Below are positions 35,964 through 42,110 of a stretch of 64,000 nt of DNA, piece by piece (position 1 is the stretch's first letter; each line of letters begins with the position of its first letter). The notes beneath the pieces are model-generated. The model had not been told where the DNA came from. It did not search any database and was given only the letters and a program-made list of their open reading frames with translations. The position numbers and the translations under genes were made by a program. This DNA is from AC-32 sp963715575 (GTDB lineage: Bacteria > Actinomycetota > Thermoleophilia > Gaiellales > Gaiellaceae). The DNA lies in assembly GCA_963715575.1 (NCBI GenBank), contig OY970250.1, positions 2,723,459 to 2,787,458 on the forward strand, read 5' to 3'.

Positions 35964-37791
35964 TACGGGAAACACGACGGCGGCGGGTGACGAGCTCGCC
36001 GCCGTCTTCTCTGACTTCGCCCGTCGCTACGCGGGGCTCGGCTGGGCGCTGGTGCGGCTCGACGGCAAGGTGCCGAAGGGCCAGGGCTGGCAGTCGACCC
36101 AGCCGGACGGCGATCCCGAGCACGCTGCCGGCCTCTGGCGCGAGTGGGGCCAGTGTTGGAACGTCGGCGTCGTGCTCGGCCCGAGCGGCCTGGCTGTCGT
36201 CGAGTTCGACACCCAGGAGGGCGGGCGAAAGCTGCTCGAGCTCTTCGGCGGCAAGCCCCCGCTGACCCCGACCGTCCGCACCGGCCGCGACCGCCTGCAC
36301 TTCTACTTCGCAGCGCCCGAAGACCGGCAGAAGGCCGCGCACGAAGGGATCGAGCTGCGCGTCGGCCCGCATCAGTGTGCGGCGCCGCCGAGCGTGCATC
36401 CCGACACCGGTCGCCCCTACCGCTGGCTCGCCGGACGCGAGCCCTGGAATACGCCACTCGGTGAGGTGCCCCAGGCGGTGCTCGACTTCCTCGAAGAGCG
36501 AGCAAACGGCGCTGCCCCGGCGCCGCTGCCCGAGACGATCCCGATCGGCGAGATCGACCGCACGCTCGCCTCGCTCGCCGGCTCGATGAGGCGGCGCAAC
36601 GCCGACGAGGAGGCAATCTACGCGGCGCTGCTGGCCACGCTGCCGCGCTGCGAGCCCGGGCACACCCACACCGAGACCGACTGTCGGCGGATCGCACGCA
36701 GCTATGCCCGCTACCCGGCCGAGCCGAGTGGCAACGACCAGCCTCGTGGGGGCCGGTTGCGCCTTGTCCGCATCGGCGACGTCGCGGCGCGACGTCTCGA
36801 GTACGTCGAGGACGGACTGATCCCGAGGGCGATGGTGACCGGTCTCGTCGCCCCCGGCGGCACGGTGAAGGGCCTCTACGGCGTCCACCTGGCAGCCAAG
36901 CTCGCCGAGCGCAAGGAGCGGACGCTCTTCCTCTGCTCCGAAGACGCGCTCGCGTACATCGTGCGCCCGCGCTTCGAGGCAGCGGGCTGTGATGCCCGGC
37001 ACGCACTGGCGCTCGACCTGGAGCTCGACGACGGCACGCACCGCAACTTGCGTTTCCCGTCCGATCTGCCGCTGCTGCGTGACGCGATTGTCGAGGTCGA
37101 GCCGACGCTCGTCGTGGTCGATCCGGTCGCGAGCTACCTCGACTCCGGGCTCGACATGGCCAAGAACAACCAGATGCGCGAGGTGTTGCAGCCGTTGATC
37201 TCGCTGGCCGGCGAGTTCGAGATCGCGATCGTGCCCGTCTACCACCTGGGCAAGGATCGCGGCCGCGGCGCGCTCGGCTCGGTCGCCTTTGAGGACGCCT
37301 GTCGCTGCGTGCTGACGGCGGCACGCGACGACGAGGACGAGGACGTGCGGCACATCGAGGTCACGAAGTCGAACGTCGGGCCCACCGGCTATGGGCGCAA
37401 GCTGCGGATCGTCGAGGTGCCGCTCGAGATCGACGGCGAGACGGTGAACGTCGCAAAGCTGATCGACGAGGGCCGCTCGGGGAAGTCGGTCTCACAACTA
37501 CTGGCGCGGCGAGACCCACCCGGGCCCGATCCGACGCAGCGCGAGGCGGCACGCGCGCGGCTGCACGAACTGCTGAGCGAAGCCGGCGTCGACTCGATCA
37601 GCGCCGGGGAGACACGAGGCCGGGTGGCCTCGGAGCTCGGTATTTCCTCGAAGACGGTCTGGCGCGCGTTCACCGAGATGAAAGACGAGGGACTCGCAGG
37701 CGCCCAGCCCGTCAAAGACGAGCACGGGACGATTCTGGAGTGGCGCTGGTACGCGAAGCCGGCCTTGCTGCTGGGGCGGGAAGATGGCTGA
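35953..37791 (+). CDS. PrimPol-RecA-like replication protein (bifunctional primase/polymerase with helicase domain)
   Basis: The 612-residue protein combines an N-terminal PrimPol domain (about 8-185: ALVRLDGKVPKGQGW, LAVVEFDTQEGG with metal-binding acids, TGRDRLHFYF, APPSVHPDTGRPYRW), a primase C-terminal helical region (about 200-265), a RecA/AAA_25-type ATPase (about 280-480: APGGTVKGLY loop, SEDALAYIVRPRF, Walker B PTLVVVDPVASYL, PVYHLGKD) and a C-terminal winged helix (SELGISSKTVWRAFTEMKDEG). Such proteins start replication of plasmids and phage satellites. The P-loop keeps Lys but lacks the usual GKS/T. The start is uncertain; TTG 35953 is the last good option. Confidence 0.82.
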   Translation: MPASTGNTTAAGDELAAVFSDFARRYAGLGWALVRLDGKVPKGQGWQSTQPDGDPEHAAGLWREWGQCWNVGVVLGPSGLAVVEFDTQEGGRKLLELFGGKPPLTPTVRTGRDRLHFYFAAPEDRQKAAHEGIELRVGPHQCAAPPSVHPDTGRPYRWLAGREPWNTPLGEVPQAVLDFLEERANGAAPAPLPETIPIGEIDRTLASLAGSMRRRNADEEAIYAALLATLPRCEPGHTHTETDCRRIARSYARYPAEPSGNDQPRGGRLRLVRIGDVAARRLEYVEDGLIPRAMVTGLVAPGGTVKGLYGVHLAAKLAERKERTLFLCSEDALAYIVRPRFEAAGCDARHALALDLELDDGTHRNLRFPSDLPLLRDAIVEVEPTLVVVDPVASYLDSGLDMAKNNQMREVLQPLISLAGEFEIAIVPVYHLGKDRGRGALGSVAFEDACRCVLTAARDDEDEDVRHIEVTKSNVGPTGYGRKLRIVEVPLEIDGETVNVAKLIDEGRSGKSVSQLLARRDPPGPDPTQREAARARLHELLSEAGVDSISAGETRGRVASELGISSKTVWRAFTEMKDEGLAGAQPVKDEHGTILEWRWYAKPALLLGREDG

Positions 37792-37794
37792 TCC

Positions 37795-37864
37795 CCAGAG
37801 GACAGCCCCCGTCTCTCCATATCTTGTCCTCTGGCTTTCCAAGCCAAAAACAGTCCAGAGGACA
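37795..37864. repeat. Three phased 10-bp repeats, possible origin or switch
   Basis: CCAGAGGACA occurs at 37795-37804 and 37855-37864, and its reverse complement at 37825-37834, with exactly 30 bp between successive copies. The intervening sequence is AT-richer than the surroundings (CCATATCTTG, GCCAAAAACAG). It follows the replication gene directly. Either adjacent pair could also form a 10-bp hairpin in RNA. Confidence 0.7.
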
Positions 37865-37929
37865 AGTTGTTGTAGCCCCCCGCGCGTACGCGCGCGCGAG
37901 GCGAGGCCCGTGGACTCTGGCTGGTGGGC

Positions 37930-38274
37930 ATGAGTCATCGCCCCGACGACGAGGCCTCGCTCCAGGCCTGCGTGCTAGAGGTCGCGCGGCTTGCTGGCTG
38001 GCGCACGCTCCACATTCGCCCCGCGCGTCGCGCTGACGGCAGCTGGCGGACGCCGATCGGCGGCGACGGCCGGGGCTTCCCGGATGTCGTGGCGGTGCGC
38101 CCGCCGCGGTTGCTCGTCGCTGAGCTCAAGAGTCGGCGCGGCAAGCTTCGCCCTGAGCAGCGCGAGTGGTTGAACCTGCTGCGACTCGTCCCGGGAGTCG
38201 AGGTTTTCGTCTGGACGCCGGACGATTGGAACGAGCTTGTCGAGACGCTTACAGGCCGAAGGGCGGCGGCATGA
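37930..38274 (+). CDS. VRR-NUC domain nuclease
   Basis: The 114-residue protein matches the PD-(D/E)xK VRR-NUC family: GRGFPDVVAVRPPRLLVAELKSRRGKLRPEQREWL has the catalytic D and E-x-K in order. Stand-alone proteins of this type occur in phages and mobile elements next to replication genes and are structure-specific or restriction-type nucleases. ATG 37930 is preferred; GTG 37924 adds two residues. The stop overlaps the next ATG (ATGA). Confidence 0.88.
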   Translation: MSHRPDDEASLQACVLEVARLAGWRTLHIRPARRADGSWRTPIGGDGRGFPDVVAVRPPRLLVAELKSRRGKLRPEQREWLNLLRLVPGVEVFVWTPDDWNELVETLTGRRAAA

Positions 38275-38495
38275 GCCGCCGCCCCACCGCTGCGGAGCTG
38301 CTCGCCACACCGGAGGCGCTACTGACGCGTAGCCACCTGCGTGAGCTCGGGCTCGAGCGCCGCGCCGTCGACGCCGTCTTCCGTGCGTGCCCGGTGGTGG
38401 CGCTTCCGGGCTACTCGCGCCCGGTGATTCGGGTTCGCGACTACCTCGTCTTGCTCCAGGAGTCGACGTACGACGGGCGCTCGCGTGTGCGCTAG
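38271..38495 (+). CDS. Small HTH protein, excisionase-like
   Basis: The 74-residue protein contains LLTRSHLRELGLERRAVDAVFRACP followed by VVALPGYSRPVIRVRDYLVLL, a helix-turn-helix with a wing as in small phage regulators and HTH_17 proteins. Coupled to the nuclease gene. Its stop shares CTAG with the convergent gene. Confidence 0.6.
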   Translation: MSRRPTAAELLATPEALLTRSHLRELGLERRAVDAVFRACPVVALPGYSRPVIRVRDYLVLLQESTYDGRSRVR

Positions 38496-38926
38496 CCCCC
38501 GGGCGCAAGCTTGGCGATCTGCGGAATCCGCTGCGGGTGAGGCCCCGCCGCCGAGGTCGCCGCGAGATCGTTTGCACGTGACTTTGGGCGACACCAATCC
38601 ACGCAGCACGCCTTTGAAACGCCGACCCGGAGGCCGATCTGTTCGTAGCTGAGCCCTTCTTCGTCTCGCAGCCGCCGCACCTCGTCCCTGACGGCAGGGG
38701 AGTAGGCCGCTCGTGCTCCCTGCTCGGCGCGGACGCCGGCGACCCGGCGCCGCTCGAACTGCTCGAGCGTCGCAGGACTCGGCCAGGCGACGTAGGAGAG
38801 CCCTACGAGCGGATCGACCTGGCCGCTACGGATCAGTGTCCGGATCAGTATCCCGAGCCGGTGCATTTCCGCGAGGTCGCCGTCGGGCTCGGCCAGGAAT
38901 CGCTGGGCCAATCGGGAGGGCCGCAT
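38492..38926 (-). CDS. HTH protein of the element, unknown role
   Basis: The 144-residue protein has two parts: a helical N terminus (RLAQRFLAEPDGDLAEMHRLGILIRTLIRSGQVDP) and a C-terminal HTH (VRRLRDEEGLSYEQIGLRVGVSKACCVDWC) like resolvase or transposase-type HTHs. It is the only leftward gene in the middle of the element and divergent from the excisionase-like gene, which resembles a two-regulator switch. ATG 38926 has TACGCT 9 nt upstream. Confidence 0.55.
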   Translation of the reverse strand: MRPSRLAQRFLAEPDGDLAEMHRLGILIRTLIRSGQVDPLVGLSYVAWPSPATLEQFERRRVAGVRAEQGARAAYSPAVRDEVRRLRDEEGLSYEQIGLRVGVSKACCVDWCRPKSRANDLAATSAAGPHPQRIPQIAKLAPGG

Positions 38927-38977
38927 TCGCGGCTGAGCGTACCTACTCCATCCACTAACGCCCGTAAAATTCGTGAC

Positions 38978-39184
38978 ATGACGCAACAGGTGAATACAAA
39001 CGGGATGCCCGCCTTGCTGCGCGTTCCTGAGGCTGCTGAATACCTGCGGCTCAGTCGCTCGAGCATTTACCGCCTGGTTGATCAGGGCCGACTGCCGTGC
39101 GTGATCGTCGGGGCGTCGATCAGGATTCCGAAAAAGGAGCTGGCCAAGACGTTGCTCCGAACGCGGAGCGGATTCAATGGCTGA
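38978..39184 (+). CDS. xis: Excisionase-like HTH protein
   Basis: The 68-residue protein is a MerR/HTH_17-type DNA-binding domain: LLRVPEAAEYLRLSRSSIYRLVDQGRLPCVIVGASIRIPKKEL. Such proteins act as excisionases (recombination directionality factors) or small activators. TAAAAT (38965-38970) lies 7 nt before ATG 38978, so the message is probably leaderless. The end overlaps the next gene by 8 bp. The excisionase role is inferred from fold and location. Confidence 0.75.
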   Translation: MTQQVNTNGMPALLRVPEAAEYLRLSRSSIYRLVDQGRLPCVIVGASIRIPKKELAKTLLRTRSGFNG

Positions 39185-39446
39185 TCGGATCAAGCACACG
39201 CCGGGGGTCTGGGGCGGCGAGGTGGTCGAGGAGGAAGGCGCGATGCGCGGTTACGAGCTTGAGCAGGGAGGCCCGGTCGACTTCGGCTACGAACTGCCCC
39301 TTGAGGGAGCCGGCGAGGAAGAGGCCGTGTACCTCGGCGAGCTCTACACCGACACCGAGGCGCCGGTCGTGCCGCGCGGCAGCATGGGCGGCAGACTTTG
39401 GGGTCACGTCTCGAGCTGGATTGGAGACGGCGATGGCGTGGGCTAA
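39177..39446 (+). CDS. Acidic hypothetical protein
   Basis: An 89-residue, strongly acidic protein (WGGEVVEEEGAMRGYELEQGG, LEGAGEEEAVYLGELYTDTE) of unknown family. GGAG lies 9 nt before ATG 39177. It overlaps genes on both sides in the same direction, as in the rest of the module. The high acidity recalls phage DNA-mimic proteins, but nothing else supports that. Confidence 0.5.
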   Translation: MADRIKHTPGVWGGEVVEEEGAMRGYELEQGGPVDFGYELPLEGAGEEEAVYLGELYTDTEAPVVPRGSMGGRLWGHVSSWIGDGDGVG

Positions 39447-39822
39447 GACGGCGTTCGGCGACATGACGGATGCCGAGGTAAAGGCGGAGCTCCGCCGGCA
39501 CTACGACGCAAACGGCAACCGGTTGGTCGAGGTCGACAACGAGGAGGCGTTCGAGCGCTCGATCGCGATTGACGCCGAACTCAACGTCTTGACCTTCCGG
39601 TTGTGGCAGGAGAACGTTGCCGGCCTGCGCCGGCTCGGATACGCCGCGGAGGCGGATCGCTACGAACTCGACGGGCCGACGGTCTTCGGGATGAGCCGGT
39701 TCGAGCACCCCGCGAGAACGCGAATGGTGCCGCGCTCCGAAGCCGCGATCAAGCATCACGACGCCCAGCAGACGTCGCCCGGGCGCCGACGCCTCTGCGG
39801 TGCAGTCCTCAGGATCAAGTAG
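39433..39822 (+). CDS. Hypothetical protein
   Basis: A 129-residue protein with a helical first half (FGDMTDAEVKAELRRHYDANGNRLVEVDNEEAFERSIAIDAELNVLTFRLWQEN-type pattern), then a basic tail (PARTRMVPRSEAAIKHH). GGAG precedes ATG 39433. Family unknown; overlaps the previous gene by 14 bp. Confidence 0.5.
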   Translation: MAWAKTAFGDMTDAEVKAELRRHYDANGNRLVEVDNEEAFERSIAIDAELNVLTFRLWQENVAGLRRLGYAAEADRYELDGPTVFGMSRFEHPARTRMVPRSEAAIKHHDAQQTSPGRRRLCGAVLRIK

Positions 39823-39905
39823 AAGCTTCGCCGGAGACGGCGGGGAAGCGGTGCCGGTTCGTTCGAGCCCGGCGCCGCCTGGGACGGGCTCGCAGGAGGG
39901 TGCGC

Positions 39906-40022
39906 ATGGTTGAGCCAGGAATCGAGTTTTTCAGGGGGATAGCGGCGGATACCGACCACGGTCCATTTCTAGTCAGCGTTCGCTCGCACAGCGCGATCGA
40001 GGCAGATCGCCTCGTAATCTGA
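39906..40022 (+). CDS. 38-residue protein
   Basis: A short frame with one of the best ribosome-binding sites in the element (AGGAGGG at 39894-39900, 5 nt before ATG 39906). The product (IEFFRGIAADTDHGPFLVSVRSHSAIEADRLVI core) is beta-like with no known motif. It ends 4 nt before the next GTG. Confidence 0.45.
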   Translation: MVEPGIEFFRGIAADTDHGPFLVSVRSHSAIEADRLVI

Positions 40023-40026
40023 AGGA

Positions 40027-40323
40027 GTGACGACGAAACGCCCCGAGACTGTGATCGCGAACCACGACTGGAGGCATAAACCGAAGTACAGCCTTCCGCA
40101 GCGCCAGCTCGAGCGTCTGCGCGGACACGTCGCGACGCTCGTCACGCTCGGGTTCAGCCTCTCGGAGGTCGCAGCGGCCGCGGAGTGCTCGAGGACGAGC
40201 GTTAGCCGGCTAATGAACGGCGGGTCGGTGAGCAGCGCGACCGCCGAGGCGATCTGGGAGACGGAGCCTGCAGGCGGTTGCCCGAGCGCCTGCCCCTGTC
40301 GGGCCTATCGACTCGAGTCCTAG
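40027..40323 (+). CDS. HTH-containing small protein
   Basis: The 98-residue protein has a basic start (NHDWRHKPKYSLPQRQLERLRGH) and an HTH (LGFSLSEVAAAAECSRTSVSRLMNGG), then a Cys-containing tail (GGCPSACPC). GAAGGA overlaps the start region. Such proteins are common near the right end of actinobacterial elements; function unknown. Confidence 0.55.
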   Translation: MTTKRPETVIANHDWRHKPKYSLPQRQLERLRGHVATLVTLGFSLSEVAAAAECSRTSVSRLMNGGSVSSATAEAIWETEPAGGCPSACPCRAYRLES

Positions 40324-40405
40324 CCTTTCGAGCAGCTGGCGGGCTCGACGGGTGGCCGAGTTCAGGATGGAGTGAGCGAGAACGTACTCGCGGCTCGTTA
40401 CTCGG

Positions 40406-40942
40406 CTACGACTTGTTCGGCGGCAGGCCGAGATCAGCGCGAACGATGTTTGCTGCCGCCGTGAGCTTGCCGACGTCCTGGGAGAACTGATTCGACCAAC
40501 TCCCGGCCGAGAAGGCGTTCACGTTCTCAAGGCCTCGGAGGTCGCCGATCAGGGCTCCTTGGACTCTGATCAGCTCTTTGATGTCAGCCGCTATCGGCGC
40601 TGGCCAGTCGATCCGCAACAACTCCCTGTCGGCTTTCTGGATTCCGGCGATCAACGGCTGCGCGTCCTTAGCCGCCTGCTCGCCCGTCGTTTGATCGTTC
40701 CAGCGAGCGGCCTTCGCGTTGAAGCGGTCCGCTTCGGCGTTCCCCGGATTCACGATCCGAAGATAGGTCTGGGCGAGTTCTTCGGTGCTCGGCGTCGACT
40801 GGGTAGTCATGTCGTGATGGGTGGTCGTCGCGGCCGGGACTGCGGTCGAGTTCGCGTTGCCGCCGCCACCACCGCCGCAGCCGCTCACCAGGGCCACAAC
40901 GAACACCGCTCCGAATGCGGACTTCGCCGGCGCCTGCCTCAT
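40406..40942 (-). CDS. Putative lipoprotein, element cargo
   Basis: The 178-residue protein has a lipoprotein signal (FGAVFVVALVSGCGG), a Thr/Ser-rich linker and a helical domain (TYLRIVNPGNAEADRFNAKAARWND..). It would be anchored on the outer face of the membrane. No known family. Opposite in direction to the replication genes and adjacent to attR, where cargo is usual. Confidence 0.65.
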   Translation of the reverse strand: MRQAPAKSAFGAVFVVALVSGCGGGGGGNANSTAVPAATTTHHDMTTQSTPSTEELAQTYLRIVNPGNAEADRFNAKAARWNDQTTGEQAAKDAQPLIAGIQKADRELLRIDWPAPIAADIKELIRVQGALIGDLRGLENVNAFSAGSWSNQFSQDVGKLTAAANIVRADLGLPPNKS

Positions 40943-40976
40943 CGTCCCTGAGCGTACGTCAATGCGGGCTTAGGTT

Positions 40977-41657
40977 CTAGAAGCTCGCGACTTCGCGGAC
41001 GTGGATACGCCCGAGCATTGTCGCCTCGTCGTTCGACCATTGAGAGTCGAAGGACAGCGCCCAGCGCTTGGTCATGGGTCGTAGGTTGTCACCGCTCATC
41101 GTCAGCTCGAATTGGTAGTCGCCGGCCTTCTGCACGTTCGGGTAGCCGATGTTGCCGACGGGGTTCGGCTGTATCAGCGTCGTGAACTGCACCCATGTCT
41201 CACCGGTCTGAGTCGCTGCGAAGGCGCAGACGTCGCAGTGCCGAAACAACCCCTTCGGAATCCGCTCCGTGGCGGTTGGCGGCGTGCGGTTCGCCCATCG
41301 CAGGCTGAGCGGCAGAAACGACTCGACGAGCTCAGCCTGGCCGTCCTTCACCCGCCAGAGTCTCGTCATTAGGATCTCGACGTTCTCAGCCGCCGGCCCG
41401 CGCTTGTGGCTGACACGGATTCGTACCCAGACCGACTTGCCGACCGACATCCCCTGCTGGGTGGTCATCCCGATCATGACCGTGTCCGGTGGCTCGCCCC
41501 GGATCTCCATGTCCAGGTGCGACCGGATCAGCCACTGGCGCAACCGCTCCTGGAAGAGAGCAACGAACAGACCGAGCACCGCGACGAAGGCCAGAGCGAG
41601 GTTTGTCGCGGCCGTCCAATCGAAAGCCAGCACGATCGCGAACGAGGCCAGCGTCAC
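40977..41657 (-). CDS. Membrane protein with soluble beta-rich domain, element cargo
   Basis: The 226-residue protein has two N-terminal helices (TLASFAIVLAFDW, TNLALAFVAVLGLFVALF) and a soluble domain of about 180 residues, beta-rich (VWVRIRVSHKRGPAAENVEILMTRLW..) with C in HCDVCAF. This architecture occurs widely as uncharacterised single genes in bacterial islands. GTG 41657 lies 15 bp after the zinc-ribbon gene on the same strand. Confidence 0.6.
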   Translation of the reverse strand: MTLASFAIVLAFDWTAATNLALAFVAVLGLFVALFQERLRQWLIRSHLDMEIRGEPPDTVMIGMTTQQGMSVGKSVWVRIRVSHKRGPAAENVEILMTRLWRVKDGQAELVESFLPLSLRWANRTPPTATERIPKGLFRHCDVCAFAATQTGETWVQFTTLIQPNPVGNIGYPNVQKAGDYQFELTMSGDNLRPMTKRWALSFDSQWSNDEATMLGRIHVREVASF

Positions 41658-41672
41658 AGTCGCCGTGCCGCC

Positions 41673-41840
41673 TCAATCGCCGTTTCGGAACTCGCGCTCA
41701 GCGCACCCTGGGCAGTAGAACGCGAGTTCCGGCGGCTCGTCGCAGGTGAGCCACGCCTGCCAGCGCTCCTCGTCGGCCGGTAGCCAGGGGATCTCGCACT
41801 CCGCGCATTCGGGGATCAATGCGACGCGCTCTGCGCTCAT
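41673..41840 (-). CDS. Small zinc-ribbon protein
   Basis: A 55-residue protein too short for many gene finders. It has two CxxC knuckles, ECAECEIPW and FYCPGCAERE, spaced about 30 residues, and the segment LPADEERWQAWLTCDEPPELA. The paired knuckles predict a zinc ribbon. First gene of the leftward pair nearest attR. Confidence 0.65.
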   Translation of the reverse strand: MSAERVALIPECAECEIPWLPADEERWQAWLTCDEPPELAFYCPGCAEREFRNGD

Positions 41841-41903
41841 GGCGGGAGTCTAGGGTGGCGGCGCTCATGATCCACTGAGTGTCGCCTAGCTCGGAAACAG
41901 CCC

Positions 41904-41928
41904 GAGGTAGGCACCGGGGTAGGCACCG
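41904..41928. repeat. Arm-type integrase site, right (tandem repeat)
   Basis: GGTAGGCACCG occurs twice in tandem (41906-41916 and 41918-41928, 12-bp period) within a 25-bp sequence nearly identical to 32698-32721. It lies 75 bp inside attR. A tandem pair of 11-bp sites is typical of tyrosine-integrase arm sites. Confidence 0.6.
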
Positions 41929-42003
41929 GACGCGCATTCCCGGCATTCCTGGCACACCTGACCCATAGAGGAATGCGGGTTCCTGCATGGCTGCAAGGGG
42001 TGA

Positions 42004-42025
42004 AACTCCCCGGGTTGGACTCGAA
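42004..42025. repeat. attR, 22-bp core
   Basis: Right copy of the direct repeat, containing the last 20 nt of tRNA-Asn. The element's right end therefore restores an intact tRNA. Confidence 0.9.
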
Positions 42026-42078
42026 CCAACAACCCTCCGGTTAACAGCCGGATGCTCTGCCAATTGAGCTACCGGGGA
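42006..42078 (-). tRNA. tRNA-Asn (GTT)
   Basis: Minus-strand cloverleaf: acceptor TCCCCGG/CCGGGGA, D arm GCTCAATTGGCAGAGC, anticodon stem CCGGC/.. with loop CTGTTAA (anticodon GTT) and T arm TTGGTTCGAGTCCAA. Discriminator G, no encoded CCA. It lies 32 bp downstream of dnaG. The 3' half is the integration site of the element. Confidence 0.96.
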
Positions 42079-42110
42079 ACGGTGCTCAGCGGGGCGGATT
42101 GTAGCGGCGG

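Larger units (their letters stand above)
32645..42025. mobile_element. Integrative element of about 9.4 kb in tRNA-Asn
   Basis: Identical 22-bp sequences at 32645-32666 and 42004-42025 flank the region; the right copy is the 3' end of an intact tRNA-Asn. Inside are a tyrosine integrase, arm-type repeats near both ends, two divergent regulatory regions, an HTH repressor-like protein, an OB-fold-like protein, a PrimPol/RecA-type replication protein, a VRR-NUC nuclease, an excisionase-like HTH protein, small unknown proteins, and a membrane/lipoprotein/zinc-ribbon block next to attR. I see no capsid, portal, terminase, FtsK/TraB or relaxase gene. It resembles phage satellites or small replicative actinobacterial integrative elements. 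Confidence 0.88.

Noticed and set aside
39190..39759. Minus-strand open frame opposite the small element genes
   Set aside because: It lacks a ribosome-binding site or -10 box and is Arg/Pro-rich; the plus-strand genes have coupled starts and good ribosome-binding sites.
32645..42025. Complete prophage or conjugative element
   Set aside because: No capsid, portal, terminase, tail, lysis, relaxase, FtsK/TraB or type IV secretion gene can be seen in the 9.4 kb.
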